Shown: positions 51,266 through 60,927, counted from the first letter of the stretch. The stretch is DNA of 64,000 nt from an uncultured Eubacteriales bacterium (GCA_949283375.1 CASDSM010000026.1:1-64000); one strand, 5' to 3'. Program-made: numbers and translations. Notes: generated by a model not told the origin, from the sequence alone.

Positions 51266-54106
51266 ATGAAGTTTATCATCGACCGGACGCTCGCCTTTTA
51301 CCGGGAGGAGGAGACCCTTCCCGGCGTGCGCCGCGCGGCGGAGTGGGTGCGCGGCGACCTGGAACAGGTCACAGGCGTCCGCCCGCGCCAGACCGGCCTG
51401 CTGGAGGGGAGCGGCTGCCTGGTCGTCTACGGCACGGTGGGCCGCAGCCCGGTGCTCGACCGGCTCACGGAGGAGGGGCTGCTCTCTCTGCCCGCGCTCG
51501 CCGGGCGCTGGGAGGTATACTGCCTGCGGCTGATCGTGCGCGGCGGGCGGCCCATCCTCGTCATCGCCGGGAGCGACAAGCGCGGGACGATCTATGGCCT
51601 GCTGCATCTGTCTGAGCTGCTGGGCGTCTCCCCGCTGGTCAACTGGGCGGGGGTGCGCCCGGTGCACCGGGAGAGAGTGACGTTCACCCGCCCGGCGCTG
51701 GAGACCACCTCCCGCGAGCCCTCTGTGCGCTACCGCGGCTTTTTCATCAACGACGAGTGGCCCGCCTTCGGTACCTGGGCGACAGAGCACTTTGGCGGGG
51801 TGAACGCCCTGCTCTATGCGCGGGTGTTTGAGCTGCTGCTGCGCCTGAAGGGCAACTACCTCTGGCCGGCGATGTGGTCCTCCCGCTTCTACGACGAGGG
51901 GCCGGGGCTGGAGAGCGCGCAGTTGGCGGACGAGCTCGGCGTGGTGATGGGCACCTCCCACCACGAGCCGTGCATCCGCTGCGGGGAGGAGTACAGCTAC
52001 CTGCGCGGGCCGGACTCCGTCTACGGCGACGCCTGGGACTTCTGGGCCAACCGGGAGGGGATCACCCGCTTCTGGCGCGACGGGCTGCGGCGCGGGGGAC
52101 AGTTTGAGAACATCATCACCCTCGGCATGCGGGGCGAGCGGGACACCGCCATTCTGGCCGGGGCGTCCAAGGCGGAGAACATCCGTCTGCTGCGCGAGGT
52201 GATCGCCACCCAGAACCAGCTCCTGCGCGAGGAGGTGTCCCCCTCCCTGGAGGAGGTGCGCCGCCTGCTCGTCCTGTTCACCGAGGTGGAGTCCTTCTTT
52301 TACGGGGACGAGCAGACGCCCGGCCTGCTGGAGGACCCGGAGCTGAACGGCGTGACCCTGATGCTGTGCGATGACAACTTCGGCAACGTGCGCACACTGC
52401 CGGTCGGGCCGCTGGCGGACCATCCGGGTGGCTGGGGTCTGTACTATCACCTGGACTTCCACGGCGGCCCTCACTCCTACGAGTGGGTCAACTCCAGCAA
52501 CCTGCCCAAGATGTGGGAGCAGCTCACCTCCTCCTATGAAAACGGCATCCGGGAGGTCTGGATTGTAAACGTGGGGGATATCGGCCTGGTGGAGTATCCC
52601 CTGCAATACTTCATGGATCTGGCCTACGACATGGACCGCTGGGGCGCCGCCGCCCTCAACCGGACGGAGGACTACACCCGCCGGTGGCTCTCGCTCCAGT
52701 TCCCCTGCTGGACGGAGGAGGACCGGGCGTTGATGGCGCAGGTGCTCGCGGACTACACCGCCCTGTCGCACAACTGCAAGCCGGAGGCGATGCACGCCGG
52801 GACCTATCACCCCCGACACTTCGGGGAGGCGGACGCGGTGCTCGCGCGCGCATCGCGCATCGACCGCCACTGCGCCCAGCTGCTCGAGCGCTGCCCGGCG
52901 GACGAGCGCGCGCCCTTCTGGCAGCTCATCTACTATCCCGCCGCGGGCACCGCCAATCTGCAGGCCATGTGGATCGCGGCGGGGAAAAACGCCCAGTACG
53001 CCGGCTGGAACGCCGTGATCGCCAACCGCTATGCCCAGGCGGTCCGCGCCCACATTGAGCGCGACCGCGCCCTGACCGCCCAGTACCACACGGTGGACGG
53101 CGGCCGCTGGTCCGGCCTGGGCCTCTCGGAGCACATCGGCTTTACCATGTGGTGCGAGGAGGACAATCGCTATCCGCTGATGACCTTCCTCGAGCCGTCC
53201 AACAAGCCGCGCCTGCTCGTCGCCCTCGTGGACGAGGACAGCTATCGGATTGGCCGGCCGTGGTGCGAGCGCACGCTCGTGAGCCGCCGCTTCCTTCGTC
53301 CGGATCGGGAGACCGCCCAGGTGGAACTGCTCCAAGGCGGGCGGACCCCGGCGGCGTATACCGTCGAGACCAGCTGCCCATGGCTCTCCCTCTCTCGGAC
53401 GGCGGGCTGTCCCGTCGAGCGCGACGTGCTCACCATCCGCTGTGACCGGGCACAACTCACAGGCCCGGCGCGCGGCACGGTCACCGTCCGCTGGGGAGAG
53501 GCGGCGGTGGAGCTCATCTTTGAGGCAGCCCCACTGCCGGAGGCGCTGTGCGCTCTGCCGTCCGGGACCTTCCTGGCCCACGAGGGCGTGCTCTGCCTGG
53601 AGGCGGCGCACTTCGCCCGGCGGCACGACGCCGGCGGCGGGGCATGGACCGTCCTCTCCCCCTATGGCCGCACCGGCAGCGGGTTGAAGGTCCTGCCCGT
53701 GCAGTGTGACTTCCTCGCCGCTGCGGACCGCCCCTGGGTGGAGTACGACCTCTGGATACCGGAGGGGGGAGACTGGACGCTGGAGCTCTACCTCTCCCCC
53801 ACCTTCTCCGTCTCCCACGCGCGGCATCAGTATCTCGACCTTGCGGTGAACGGCGGTGCGCCTCAGCGGCTCGACCTGGCCCGGCACGGCGGCGTGCCCT
53901 ACGAATTCCTCTCCCCGGAGTGGGCGCAGTCGGTGCAGGAGAACATCCGCCGCGTCTCCGTCCCCCTCCCCCTGCGGGATGGGCAAAACTGCCTGCGTCT
54001 GAGCGCCGTCAGTCCCGCCGTGGTGCTCGAGCGGCTGGTGCTCTCCGCCCCCGGCGTGGAGGTCCCCGCCTCCCGCCTCGGCCCGGAGGAGAGCGCGCGC
54101 GTCTGA
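51266..54106 (+). CDS. Glycoside hydrolase family 115 (alpha-glucuronidase-like)
   Basis: The 946-residue protein has the GH115 layout: an N-terminal alpha/beta domain (about 1-150, with GSDKRGTIYGLLHLSEL), a TIM-barrel (about 155-480, with RGFFINDEWP, LLLRLKGNYLWPAMW and GTSHHEPC), a helical part, and C-terminal beta domains. Characterised members remove (4-O-methyl-)glucuronic acid from xylan side chains. There is no signal peptide, so it should act inside the cell on imported oligosaccharides. The SD is AGGAGGAG. No transporter or other xylanolytic gene is adjacent. Confidence 0.92.
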   Translation: MKFIIDRTLAFYREEETLPGVRRAAEWVRGDLEQVTGVRPRQTGLLEGSGCLVVYGTVGRSPVLDRLTEEGLLSLPALAGRWEVYCLRLIVRGGRPILVIAGSDKRGTIYGLLHLSELLGVSPLVNWAGVRPVHRERVTFTRPALETTSREPSVRYRGFFINDEWPAFGTWATEHFGGVNALLYARVFELLLRLKGNYLWPAMWSSRFYDEGPGLESAQLADELGVVMGTSHHEPCIRCGEEYSYLRGPDSVYGDAWDFWANREGITRFWRDGLRRGGQFENIITLGMRGERDTAILAGASKAENIRLLREVIATQNQLLREEVSPSLEEVRRLLVLFTEVESFFYGDEQTPGLLEDPELNGVTLMLCDDNFGNVRTLPVGPLADHPGGWGLYYHLDFHGGPHSYEWVNSSNLPKMWEQLTSSYENGIREVWIVNVGDIGLVEYPLQYFMDLAYDMDRWGAAALNRTEDYTRRWLSLQFPCWTEEDRALMAQVLADYTALSHNCKPEAMHAGTYHPRHFGEADAVLARASRIDRHCAQLLERCPADERAPFWQLIYYPAAGTANLQAMWIAAGKNAQYAGWNAVIANRYAQAVRAHIERDRALTAQYHTVDGGRWSGLGLSEHIGFTMWCEEDNRYPLMTFLEPSNKPRLLVALVDEDSYRIGRPWCERTLVSRRFLRPDRETAQVELLQGGRTPAAYTVETSCPWLSLSRTAGCPVERDVLTIRCDRAQLTGPARGTVTVRWGEAAVELIFEAAPLPEALCALPSGTFLAHEGVLCLEAAHFARRHDAGGGAWTVLSPYGRTGSGLKVLPVQCDFLAAADRPWVEYDLWIPEGGDWTLELYLSPTFSVSHARHQYLDLAVNGGAPQRLDLARHGGVPYEFLSPEWAQSVQENIRRVSVPLPLRDGQNCLRLSAVSPAVVLERLVLSAPGVEVPASRLGPEESARV

Positions 54107-54229
54107 GCGCAGGGTGCGCCGAACCGGCGTTCGGACGATTTTTCGGATTTTTATCAATGTATTTTTTATACCATGTTTTCCCCTCCTGTTTGTATCTGTG
54201 CTTTTATACAGTATGAAAAAGTCACTCCA

Positions 54230-54258
54230 TTGACAGCGCTCCGGGCGTATCCTATACT
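54230..54258 (+). promoter_or_regulatory. SigA-type promoter of the 219-residue lipoprotein gene
   Basis: Consensus TTGACA (54230-54235), 17 bases, TATACT (54253-54258). Upstream, a small CGAAC/GTTCG hairpin followed by ATTTTT near 54120-54145 may end the GH115 transcript. Confidence 0.85.
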
Positions 54259-54317
54259 GACAACAGGCACAGATATCTGATGCCAAACAAGACATGTCAG
54301 GAGGTGGCAGAGAAACC

Positions 54318-54977
54318 ATGTACCGAAACCGATTTTCCCGCATCCTGCTGCTGTTCACGGCGCTCTGTCTGGCCCTGTGCGCCTGCCAGGCCGCCCCGGA
54401 GGAGACCGCCGCGGACGGCCCGGAGGGGGAGCTCGCCTTCCCCGGGACGCGCTGGGACATGACGCCGGAGGAGCTGACCGCGCAGCTCGGGCTGGAGGAC
54501 TATGAGACGCAGACCCTTCAGGAGACGGACGACACCACGGGCGCCATGGTGGAGACCTATATCATCGGCGTGGAGGGCTACGACCTCTTCGGCGCCACGG
54601 CCCGGGTCACCTTTCAGTTCTTCGACTTCACCGGAGAGGGGCGCTTTGGGCTGGGGTATATCACCGTCTTCTACGACGGGGATCTGGACGCCGCCGCGGT
54701 CCGCGCGGCGATGGAGGAGGCCTACGGCGCGCCGGCGGAGTCTGACAGCCACATGTCGGGCTGGGCGTCCCGGACAAAGCGGGTGGACCTGCTGGGAGAG
54801 GACGCCTTTCAGGCGGTGAACGAGGCGGAGGCCGAGACGCTCCAAGAACAGAGCGTGACCACCGTCCTCTTCAGCGACGGGACGGAGGACCTGCTCACCT
54901 GGCCGGAGGTCTACGGGCCGGGCATCGCCTTCACCAGCTCGCTGACCGCCATCCGCAGCAGGGAGCGCGCGGGATAG
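54318..54977 (+). CDS. Lipoprotein of unknown function
   Basis: The 219-residue protein has a type II signal peptide (MYRNRFSR, Leu-rich core) with lipobox LCAC and the modified Cys near 23. The mature part is acidic and predicted alpha/beta, with a 'LAFPGTRWDMTPEEL..QLGL' start reminiscent of proteins that carry a short substrate-recognition repeat, but no named domain. ATG 54318 is 12 bases after AGGAGGTG. Monocistronic, surface-exposed. Confidence 0.75.
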   Translation: MYRNRFSRILLLFTALCLALCACQAAPEETAADGPEGELAFPGTRWDMTPEELTAQLGLEDYETQTLQETDDTTGAMVETYIIGVEGYDLFGATARVTFQFFDFTGEGRFGLGYITVFYDGDLDAAAVRAAMEEAYGAPAESDSHMSGWASRTKRVDLLGEDAFQAVNEAEAETLQEQSVTTVLFSDGTEDLLTWPEVYGPGIAFTSSLTAIRSRERAG

Positions 54978-55003
54978 GCAGAGCTATTCTGTCATACAAG
55001 TTT

Positions 55004-55044
55004 CAAGCCCCTTCCGGTCCGTATTGCGGGCCGGGAGGGGCTTG
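55004..55044. terminator. Bidirectional hairpin terminator
   Basis: CAAGCCCCTTCCGG (55004-55017) pairs with CCGGGAGGGGCTTG (55031-55044), with one wobble. It lies between the convergent lipoprotein and PPTase genes. Confidence 0.75.
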
Positions 55045-55060
55045 GGCTTATATTCTGACT

Positions 55061-55684
55061 TTACAGCTCCACCACCTCGACCGGGACGGGCGGACAGGCC
55101 GCCGCACGCAGGCAGAGGGCGAGGTGATGGCATTTCCCGGGAAAGGGCAGGACCCGCACCGCATAACCGCCGGCGGGCCGTTCGGCGAGGAAAGAGGAGA
55201 AGGGGCAGAGCAGGCCGAGGCCGGTACACTTGGTGTACGCCTCCTTGCACGCCCAGAGGGAGAAGGTGCGCCGGCTGCGCTCCTCCGGCGGGAGGGCAGC
55301 CAGGACGGCGCGCTCCTCCGGGGCGAACCGGCGCGCCGGGGAGACGCGCAGCGGACGCTCCTGCTGGAGGTCCACCCCCACCGGGACGTCCGCCACGGCG
55401 CAGACCGCCCAATCCCCCGAGTGGGAGAGGCTGAAGTGGAGGTCCGGGGCGTCCGGGAGATACGGCTTGCCCCACGTCCCCTCCGCCCGGCGGAGGGGAC
55501 GACTCAGCCCGGGACGGTGGCGGGCGGCGGCATGCTCCAGCAGCAGGGCCGCGCCCAGGCTGCGCCGCCGCTCCCGCTCCGGCCGCGCGGCGATGCGCGC
55601 GAGGTGGTCCGGGTCGAGCCGCCCGGCATAGTCCTCCACGCGGGGGGAGAGGGCGTCCACCCGGGCGGCGTAGAGGGCGGTCAC
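55061..55684 (-). CDS. 4'-phosphopantetheinyl transferase, Sfp type
   Basis: The 207-residue enzyme moves the phosphopantetheine arm of CoA onto a Ser of a carrier protein. The two magnesium-site motifs are present: VGVDLQ after the LHFSLSHSGDW segment, and FSLWACKEAYTK. It is a pseudo-dimeric Sfp-type protein, somewhat short. No NRPS, PKS or carrier protein gene lies in the window, so its target is probably the fatty acid ACP or a cluster elsewhere. GTG 55684 overlaps the malQ stop as GTGA. Confidence 0.9.
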   Translation of the reverse strand: MTALYAARVDALSPRVEDYAGRLDPDHLARIAARPERERRRSLGAALLLEHAAARHRPGLSRPLRRAEGTWGKPYLPDAPDLHFSLSHSGDWAVCAVADVPVGVDLQQERPLRVSPARRFAPEERAVLAALPPEERSRRTFSLWACKEAYTKCTGLGLLCPFSSFLAERPAGGYAVRVLPFPGKCHHLALCLRAAACPPVPVEVVEL

Positions 55685-57219
55685 CGGGCCGCCTTTTCCT
55701 TCTTCGGCTCGGCCTTCTTCTGCTGCTCCGGCAGGCGGCCATAGAGGCCGGTGACGTAGTGCAGGCGGTCGGCGATGGTGTCGTTGAGGGCCTCATAGCG
55801 CACGCGCCAGCCCCAGTTTGCCCCGTCGGTGGTGCCGGGGAAGTTCATCCGCGCGTCCGCGCCGAGGCAGAGCACGTCCTGCAGCGGGGTCATCGCCAAG
55901 CGGCAGGGGGAGATCCAGGCCCCGGCGATCGCGCACCAGCCCACACCCTCGTCCATGTGGATATGCAGGTAATTCGTGCAGTAGTTGCGCTCCTCCGGGG
56001 TGGCCATGTCGTTGTACCACTGGACAAAGGTGGGGGTGTCGTGCGTGCCGGTGTACATGACGGAGTCCGGCGTGCCCTGATGGGGCAGGAAACCGGAGCT
56101 GCCGTCCAGGGCGGAGAAGGCATCGGTGAGCACCCGCATCCCGGGCAGCCCCGCCTCCTGGATGAAGCGGACCGCGCCCTCGCTCAGGTCGCCCAGGTCC
56201 TCGGCGATGAAGACGGCGTCCGGCAGGTTCTTGCGGAAGGCCTCGATGATCTTCATCCCCGGACCCTTGCGCCACTTGCCCTCCAGGGCGGTCTCCGCGG
56301 TGGCAGGGATCTCCCAGTAGTCGTAGAAGGCGCGGAAGTGGTCGATGCGGATCACGTCATAGAAGGCCATGGACTGGCGGATGCGGCCGCACCACCAGGC
56401 AAAGCCGGTGTCCTGATGATACTTCCAGTTATAGAGGGGGAAGCCCCAGAACTGGCCCTGGTCGTTGAAGAGGTCGGCGGGCACGCCGGCGACATACTTC
56501 GGCCGCCGCGCGGCGGAGACGCGGAAGAGCTCCGGATGGACCCAGACGTCCGCCGAGTTGGAGGAGACATAGATGGGCACGTCCCCGATGATGGAGACCC
56601 CGCGCTCGTTGGCGTAGGCCTTGAGCTCGGACCACTGCTGGAAGAAGAGGTACTGGAGGAACTCCTGGAAGAGCACCTCGTCCGCGAGCTCCTCCGCCCA
56701 CTTGGCGACCGCCTTCTCGTCCCGGCGCAGAAGCTTCTTGTCCGGCCAGTCCTGGAGGCCGCAGCCGAAGTGGCCGCTCAGCGCCATGAAGAGGGCGAAG
56801 TCGGGCAGCCAGTCGCTGTGCTCCCCGGCAAAGGCGCGCACCTGCCCGAGCAGCTCCTCATCCGCACGCTGGAAGGCCTGGCGCAGCAGCGGCAGGCGGG
56901 TGACGTGGAGGAAGTCATACGCCGCCCGGTCGGGTGAGCCGTGGTAGCGGTGGGCGTTCACCTCATCCCAGGTGAGCAGGCCGGCCTCGGCCAGCGCCTC
57001 GAGGTCGATGAACATCGGGTTGCCCGCCGCGCTGGAGGGGGACATGTACGGGGAGTTCCACTCGCCCGGCCAGACGAGGGGGAGCAGCTGCCAGTAGCTC
57101 TGGCCGCCGCGCTGGAGAAAGTCGACGAAATGGCGCGCCTCCTTGCCCATCGAGCCGATCCCATAGGGGCCGGGGAGCGAGGCCAGGTGCATCAGAATAC
57201 CGCTGGAACGGGGAAACAT
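55681..57219 (-). CDS. malQ: 4-alpha-glucanotransferase
   Basis: The 512-residue GH77 enzyme transfers alpha-1,4-glucan segments between maltodextrins. Seen: SSGILMHLASLPGPYGIG, the SYWQLLPL region, catalytic nucleophile in VIRIDHFRA, acid/base in IAEDLG, and the third carboxylate in GTHDTPTF. ATG 57219 follows AAAGGAAG; the open frame upstream has no SD. It heads a two-gene operon with the PPTase. The cytoplasmic location fits glycogen or maltodextrin use. Confidence 0.96.
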   Translation of the reverse strand: MFPRSSGILMHLASLPGPYGIGSMGKEARHFVDFLQRGGQSYWQLLPLVWPGEWNSPYMSPSSAAGNPMFIDLEALAEAGLLTWDEVNAHRYHGSPDRAAYDFLHVTRLPLLRQAFQRADEELLGQVRAFAGEHSDWLPDFALFMALSGHFGCGLQDWPDKKLLRRDEKAVAKWAEELADEVLFQEFLQYLFFQQWSELKAYANERGVSIIGDVPIYVSSNSADVWVHPELFRVSAARRPKYVAGVPADLFNDQGQFWGFPLYNWKYHQDTGFAWWCGRIRQSMAFYDVIRIDHFRAFYDYWEIPATAETALEGKWRKGPGMKIIEAFRKNLPDAVFIAEDLGDLSEGAVRFIQEAGLPGMRVLTDAFSALDGSSGFLPHQGTPDSVMYTGTHDTPTFVQWYNDMATPEERNYCTNYLHIHMDEGVGWCAIAGAWISPCRLAMTPLQDVLCLGADARMNFPGTTDGANWGWRVRYEALNDTIADRLHYVTGLYGRLPEQQKKAEPKKEKAAR

Positions 57220-57283
57220 GCGCGATCTTCCTTTCCTCTTTGGTGTGCCGCGTCCGCGCCGCGGCCTGTGATCCGCTGCAATC

Positions 57284-57312
57284 ATTATAATCGCCCGCCT
57301 GCGGCCTGTCAA
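57284..57312 (-). promoter_or_regulatory. Consensus SigA promoter of malQ
   Basis: On the minus strand TTGACA (57312-57307), 17 bases, TATAAT (57289-57284): a perfect match. Confidence 0.9.
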
Positions 57313-57507
57313 TCCGTCAGATAAATTTCGGCACTTCTTTTTCCGTTTTTTCTCGAAAATTTTGTTTTGACCTCATATTTTGTCACCTTGTCCGCTAAAC
57401 CTCCCTCTCTTTTGTCAAAGAGCGGCGCAAAACGCCCCCACGGGGCGTCAGCGTGTCAAAAAGGGGCTCGCCGGGTTTGGCACGCAGGGCGCTTCCTGGG
57501 AAATGCG

Positions 57508-57537
57508 TTGACGGGACCGCCCGCGGCATTGTACAAT
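57508..57537 (+). promoter_or_regulatory. Promoter of the aromatic operon
   Basis: TTGACG (57508-57513), 18 bases, TACAAT (57532-57537), 42 bases before the aroB ATG. No T-box or tryptophan-type leader is visible between them. Confidence 0.75.
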
Positions 57538-57579
57538 AGTCCCAACGGCATTCCCAACAGAGAAAGGAAGCGGTCCCCG

Positions 57580-58641
57580 ATGCGAAAACTGACCGTCGCT
57601 CTGCCCGGACGGGCATATGACATTCTGATCCGGCCCGGCCTGCTGGCGGAGGCGGGCGCGCACTGCCGTGCGGTACTCCCGCGGGCCGCGCGCGCCCTGG
57701 TGGTGACGGACAGCAACGTCGCCCCGCTCTATGCCGCCACGGTGCTCGAGAGCCTCGCGGCGGCCGGCTGGCAGACGCAGCTGTTCACCATCCCCGCCGG
57801 GGAGCCCTCCAAGTGCGCCCGGCAGCTCGAGGCGGTGTGGGACGCGTGCATGGACTTCGGCCTGACGCGCTCGGACGCGGTGATCGCCCTCGGCGGCGGC
57901 GTGGTGGGCGACCTGGCGGGGTTCGCCGCGGCGACCATTTTGCGCGGGGTGGCCTACATACAGATTCCCACGACGCTGCTGGCGCAGGTGGACTCCTCCG
58001 TGGGAGGAAAGGTCGCCATTGACCTGGCGGCCGGGAAAAACCTCGCCGGGGCGTTCTGGCAGCCCAGTCTGGTGCTGATGGACCCCGAGGTGCTCTCCAC
58101 CCTGCCGGACGAGACCTTCTCCGACGGGATGGCAGAGGTCATCAAATACGGCTGCATCTTTGACCGCGCGTTCTTCGACCGCCTGCGCGCCTGCGCGGGC
58201 CGCGCGGGGGTGATGGCCGAGATCGGGGATGTGCTCGCCACCTGCTGTGCGTGCAAGGCCCAGGTGGTCTGCGCCGACGAGCGGGACACCGGCGCGCGCA
58301 TGGTGCTCAACTTCGGCCACACCCTCGGCCACGCCTACGAGCGGGCCTATCACTATGAGACCTACACCCACGGGCAGGCGGTCGCCGCCGGGATGTGCCT
58401 GGCCGCAAAGCTGGGCGAGCAGCTCGGCCACACCGCGCCGGGGACGGCGGAGGCCATCGCCGCCCTCTGCGCCGCCTACGGACTGCCGGTGGAGATCCCC
58501 TGCTCGCAGGAGGACTACGCCCTCGCCGTCGGGCTGGACAAAAAGGGCACGGGCGCGGAGATCACCGTCATCTTTCTGCGCGCCCTCGGCGAGGTGCTGC
58601 CGGTAAAAATGGACAAAAGGGAGCTGCTGAAGCTGTTATGA
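57580..58641 (+). CDS. aroB: 3-dehydroquinate synthase
   Basis: The 353-residue enzyme makes 3-dehydroquinate from DAHP, step 2 of the shikimate pathway. The NAD and metal site motifs ALGGGVVGDLAGFAA, IPTTLLAQVDSSVGGKVAID and NFGHTLGHAYE are present. ATG 57580 follows AAAGGAAG. It is the first gene of aroB-aroA-aroC-GNAT-pheA-aroK and overlaps aroA by 4 bases. Confidence 0.96.
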   Translation: MRKLTVALPGRAYDILIRPGLLAEAGAHCRAVLPRAARALVVTDSNVAPLYAATVLESLAAAGWQTQLFTIPAGEPSKCARQLEAVWDACMDFGLTRSDAVIALGGGVVGDLAGFAAATILRGVAYIQIPTTLLAQVDSSVGGKVAIDLAAGKNLAGAFWQPSLVLMDPEVLSTLPDETFSDGMAEVIKYGCIFDRAFFDRLRACAGRAGVMAEIGDVLATCCACKAQVVCADERDTGARMVLNFGHTLGHAYERAYHYETYTHGQAVAAGMCLAAKLGEQLGHTAPGTAEAIAALCAAYGLPVEIPCSQEDYALAVGLDKKGTGAEITVIFLRALGEVLPVKMDKRELLKLL

Positions 58642-59864
58642 ACGTATCGATCACCCCCGGTCCCCTCTCCGGGACCATCACGCCCCCCTCCTCCAAGAGC
58701 GAGAGCCACCGGATGCTCATCGCCGCCGCCCTGGCCGGCGGGACGAGCCGGATCAGCCGTCTCTCGGAGAGCGAGGACATCTCCGCCACCGCCGCCTGCC
58801 TCACCGCGCTGGGCGCGCGCATGGACGGGGAGCTGGTCCACGGCATCGCCGCCCTCCGGCGGCGGGACGAGCTGCCGCCCCATCTGGACTGCGGCGAGTC
58901 CGGCTCGACGCTGCGCTTCCTCATCCCGGTCGCCCTCGCCGTGGCGGGAGGCGGCCTCTTTACCGGGCACGGGCGGCTGATGGACCGGCCGCTGGAGCCG
59001 TACCGTGCCCTCTTTGCCGAAAAGAGGATCGTCTTTCGCCAGGCGGAGGACCACATCCTGGTCTCCGGCTCTCTGCAGCCGGGGGAATACCGCCTGCCGG
59101 GGAACGTCTCCAGCCAGTTTCTCACCGGCCTGCTCTTTGCCCTGCCGCTGCTGGACGGCCCGAGCCGCCTGACCCTCACCACCCCGCTGGAGTCGGCGGG
59201 CTATGTGGAGATGACACTGCACACTCTGCGCCAGTTCGGCATCAGCATCCTGCGCGCGCCGGACGGCTACCTCATCGACGGCAAGCAGCATTACCGCCCG
59301 CAGCAGCTCACCGTGGAGGGCGACTGGTCACAGGCCGCCTTCTTCTGGGCCGCCAACGGCCTGGGCAGTGAGATTCAGATCGAGGGGATGAACGTGCACA
59401 CCGCCCAGGGGGACCGCGTGATTGTGGACTACTGCGCCCGGCTGGACCGCCCGGGCAGGGTGGAGCTGGACGTGAGCCAGTGCCCAGACCTCGCCCCCGC
59501 CCTCGCCGTGCGCGCCGCCCTGCGCGCCGGAGAGGTCACCCGTCTCACCGGCGCGGGCCGCCTGCGGATGAAGGAGAGCGACCGCATCGCCTCCATCACC
59601 GCCGCCCTCGGCGCCCTCGGCGCGCGGGTGGAGGGCGGACGGGACGAGATCGTGATCCGCGGCGTCTCCACCCTCGCCGGCGGGGAGGCGAGCAGCTGCA
59701 ACGACCACCGCATCGCCATGATGCTCGCCATCGCCGCCACCCGCTCGGTCACCCCGGTGGTGATCACCGGCGCGCAGTGCGTCTCCAAGTCCTATCCCCG
59801 TTTCTGGGCGGACTATGCCGCCCTCGGCGGGCAGATCCTCATCGGAAGGGAGACCAGGCTATGA
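58638..59864 (+). CDS. aroA: 3-phosphoshikimate 1-carboxyvinyltransferase (EPSP synthase)
   Basis: The 408-residue enzyme joins PEP to shikimate 3-phosphate. Seen: PPSSKSESHRMLIAAALA (substrate Lys/Ser), LDCGESGSTLRFLIP, and LRMKESDRI with the C-terminal CNDHRIAMM. The GESGSTLRF segment replaces the class I GNAGTAMRP, which points to a class II-like or divergent enzyme. Start and stop overlap aroB and aroC as ATGA. Confidence 0.95.
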   Translation: MNVSITPGPLSGTITPPSSKSESHRMLIAAALAGGTSRISRLSESEDISATAACLTALGARMDGELVHGIAALRRRDELPPHLDCGESGSTLRFLIPVALAVAGGGLFTGHGRLMDRPLEPYRALFAEKRIVFRQAEDHILVSGSLQPGEYRLPGNVSSQFLTGLLFALPLLDGPSRLTLTTPLESAGYVEMTLHTLRQFGISILRAPDGYLIDGKQHYRPQQLTVEGDWSQAAFFWAANGLGSEIQIEGMNVHTAQGDRVIVDYCARLDRPGRVELDVSQCPDLAPALAVRAALRAGEVTRLTGAGRLRMKESDRIASITAALGALGARVEGGRDEIVIRGVSTLAGGEASSCNDHRIAMMLAIAATRSVTPVVITGAQCVSKSYPRFWADYAALGGQILIGRETRL

Positions 59865-60922
59865 GATATACCATCTTTGGCGAGTCCCACGGGCCGGCGA
59901 TCGGCGTCGTCCTCCAGGGCGTGCCCTCCGGCCTCGCCCTCGATCTGGAGGAGATCGCCTTCCAGCTCGCCCGGCGCGCCCCGGGAAAAAACGCCCTCTC
60001 CACCCCCCGGCGGGAGGCGGATGCGCCGGAGATCCTCTCCGGATACTTTGAGGGGCGCACCACCGGCACGCCGCTGGCCGCCGTCATCCGCAACACCGAC
60101 ACCCGGAGCCGGGACTACGCCGCCACCCGCGCCCTTGCCCGGCCAGGCCACGCCGACTATCCCGCCCACATCCGCTACGGCGGCTTTGAGGACTACCGCG
60201 GCGGAGGGCACTTCTCCGGCCGCCTGACCGCACCCCTCGTCTTTGCCGGGTCGGTGGCGCGGCAGGTGCTCGCCGCGCGCGGCGTCACGGTGGGCGCGCA
60301 CATCCGCTCGGTCGGGGCAGTGTCCGAGCCCTCCTTCGCCGCCTGGGGCGAACCTCTCTCCCCCGCCCTGCTGCGCGCGGTGGAGGAGCGGGACTTCCCC
60401 ACCCTCTCAGAGGAGCGCGGCTCGGCGATGCAGGAGGAGATCCTTGCCGCCCGGAGCGAGCGGGACAGCGTCGGCGGGGCGATCGAGTGCGCCGTGCTCG
60501 GCCTCGCCCCCGGCATCGGCAGCCCCGACCTCGGGGAAAACGTGGAGGGCATCCTCTCCCGGCATCTCTTTGCCATCCCCGGCGTGAAGGCGGTGGGCTT
60601 TGGCGAGGGCTTCGGCTTTGCCGCCCTGCGCGGCAGCGAGGCCAACGACGCGCTCTATATGCGCGGCGGGGCGGTCACCTCCCCCACGAACCACTCCGGC
60701 GGGGTGAACGGCGGCATCACGAACGGCCTGCCCCTGCTCTTCTCTGTGGCGATGCGCCCCACAGCGAGCATCGCGCGCGAGCAGGACACGGTGAATATGG
60801 ACACCTGGACGGACGCCAAGCTCACCATCACCGGCCGGCACGACCCCTGCATCGTCCACCGGGCAGTGCCCGTCGTCGAGGCGGCGGCGGCGCTGGCGGT
60901 GTGCGAGCTGCTGGGAATCTGA
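59861..60922 (+). CDS. aroC: Chorismate synthase
   Basis: The 353-residue FMN-dependent enzyme turns EPSP into chorismate. Seen: FGESHGPAIG at the N-terminus, GGGHFSGR, the ERDSVGGAIE segment and RPTASIA...D. ATG 59861 overlaps aroA. Standard length. Confidence 0.96.
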   Translation: MRYTIFGESHGPAIGVVLQGVPSGLALDLEEIAFQLARRAPGKNALSTPRREADAPEILSGYFEGRTTGTPLAAVIRNTDTRSRDYAATRALARPGHADYPAHIRYGGFEDYRGGGHFSGRLTAPLVFAGSVARQVLAARGVTVGAHIRSVGAVSEPSFAAWGEPLSPALLRAVEERDFPTLSEERGSAMQEEILAARSERDSVGGAIECAVLGLAPGIGSPDLGENVEGILSRHLFAIPGVKAVGFGEGFGFAALRGSEANDALYMRGGAVTSPTNHSGGVNGGITNGLPLLFSVAMRPTASIAREQDTVNMDTWTDAKLTITGRHDPCIVHRAVPVVEAAAALAVCELLGI

Positions 60923-60927
60923 CCGTG

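Larger units (their letters stand above)
57220..57579. other. 360-base divergent region between malQ and aroB
   Basis: No gene seen. It holds the consensus malQ promoter (57284-57312) on one side and the aroB promoter (57508-57537) on the other, separated by an AT-rich stretch (57320-57420) and a GC-rich part. There is no catabolite-responsive element that I can recognise. Confidence 0.6.

Noticed and set aside
51239-54460. A 1073-codon minus-strand open frame across the GH115 gene
   Set aside because: Shadow of GH115; the composition is low in Lys/Asn/Phe and rich in His/Arg/Gly/Val, with no recognisable domain.
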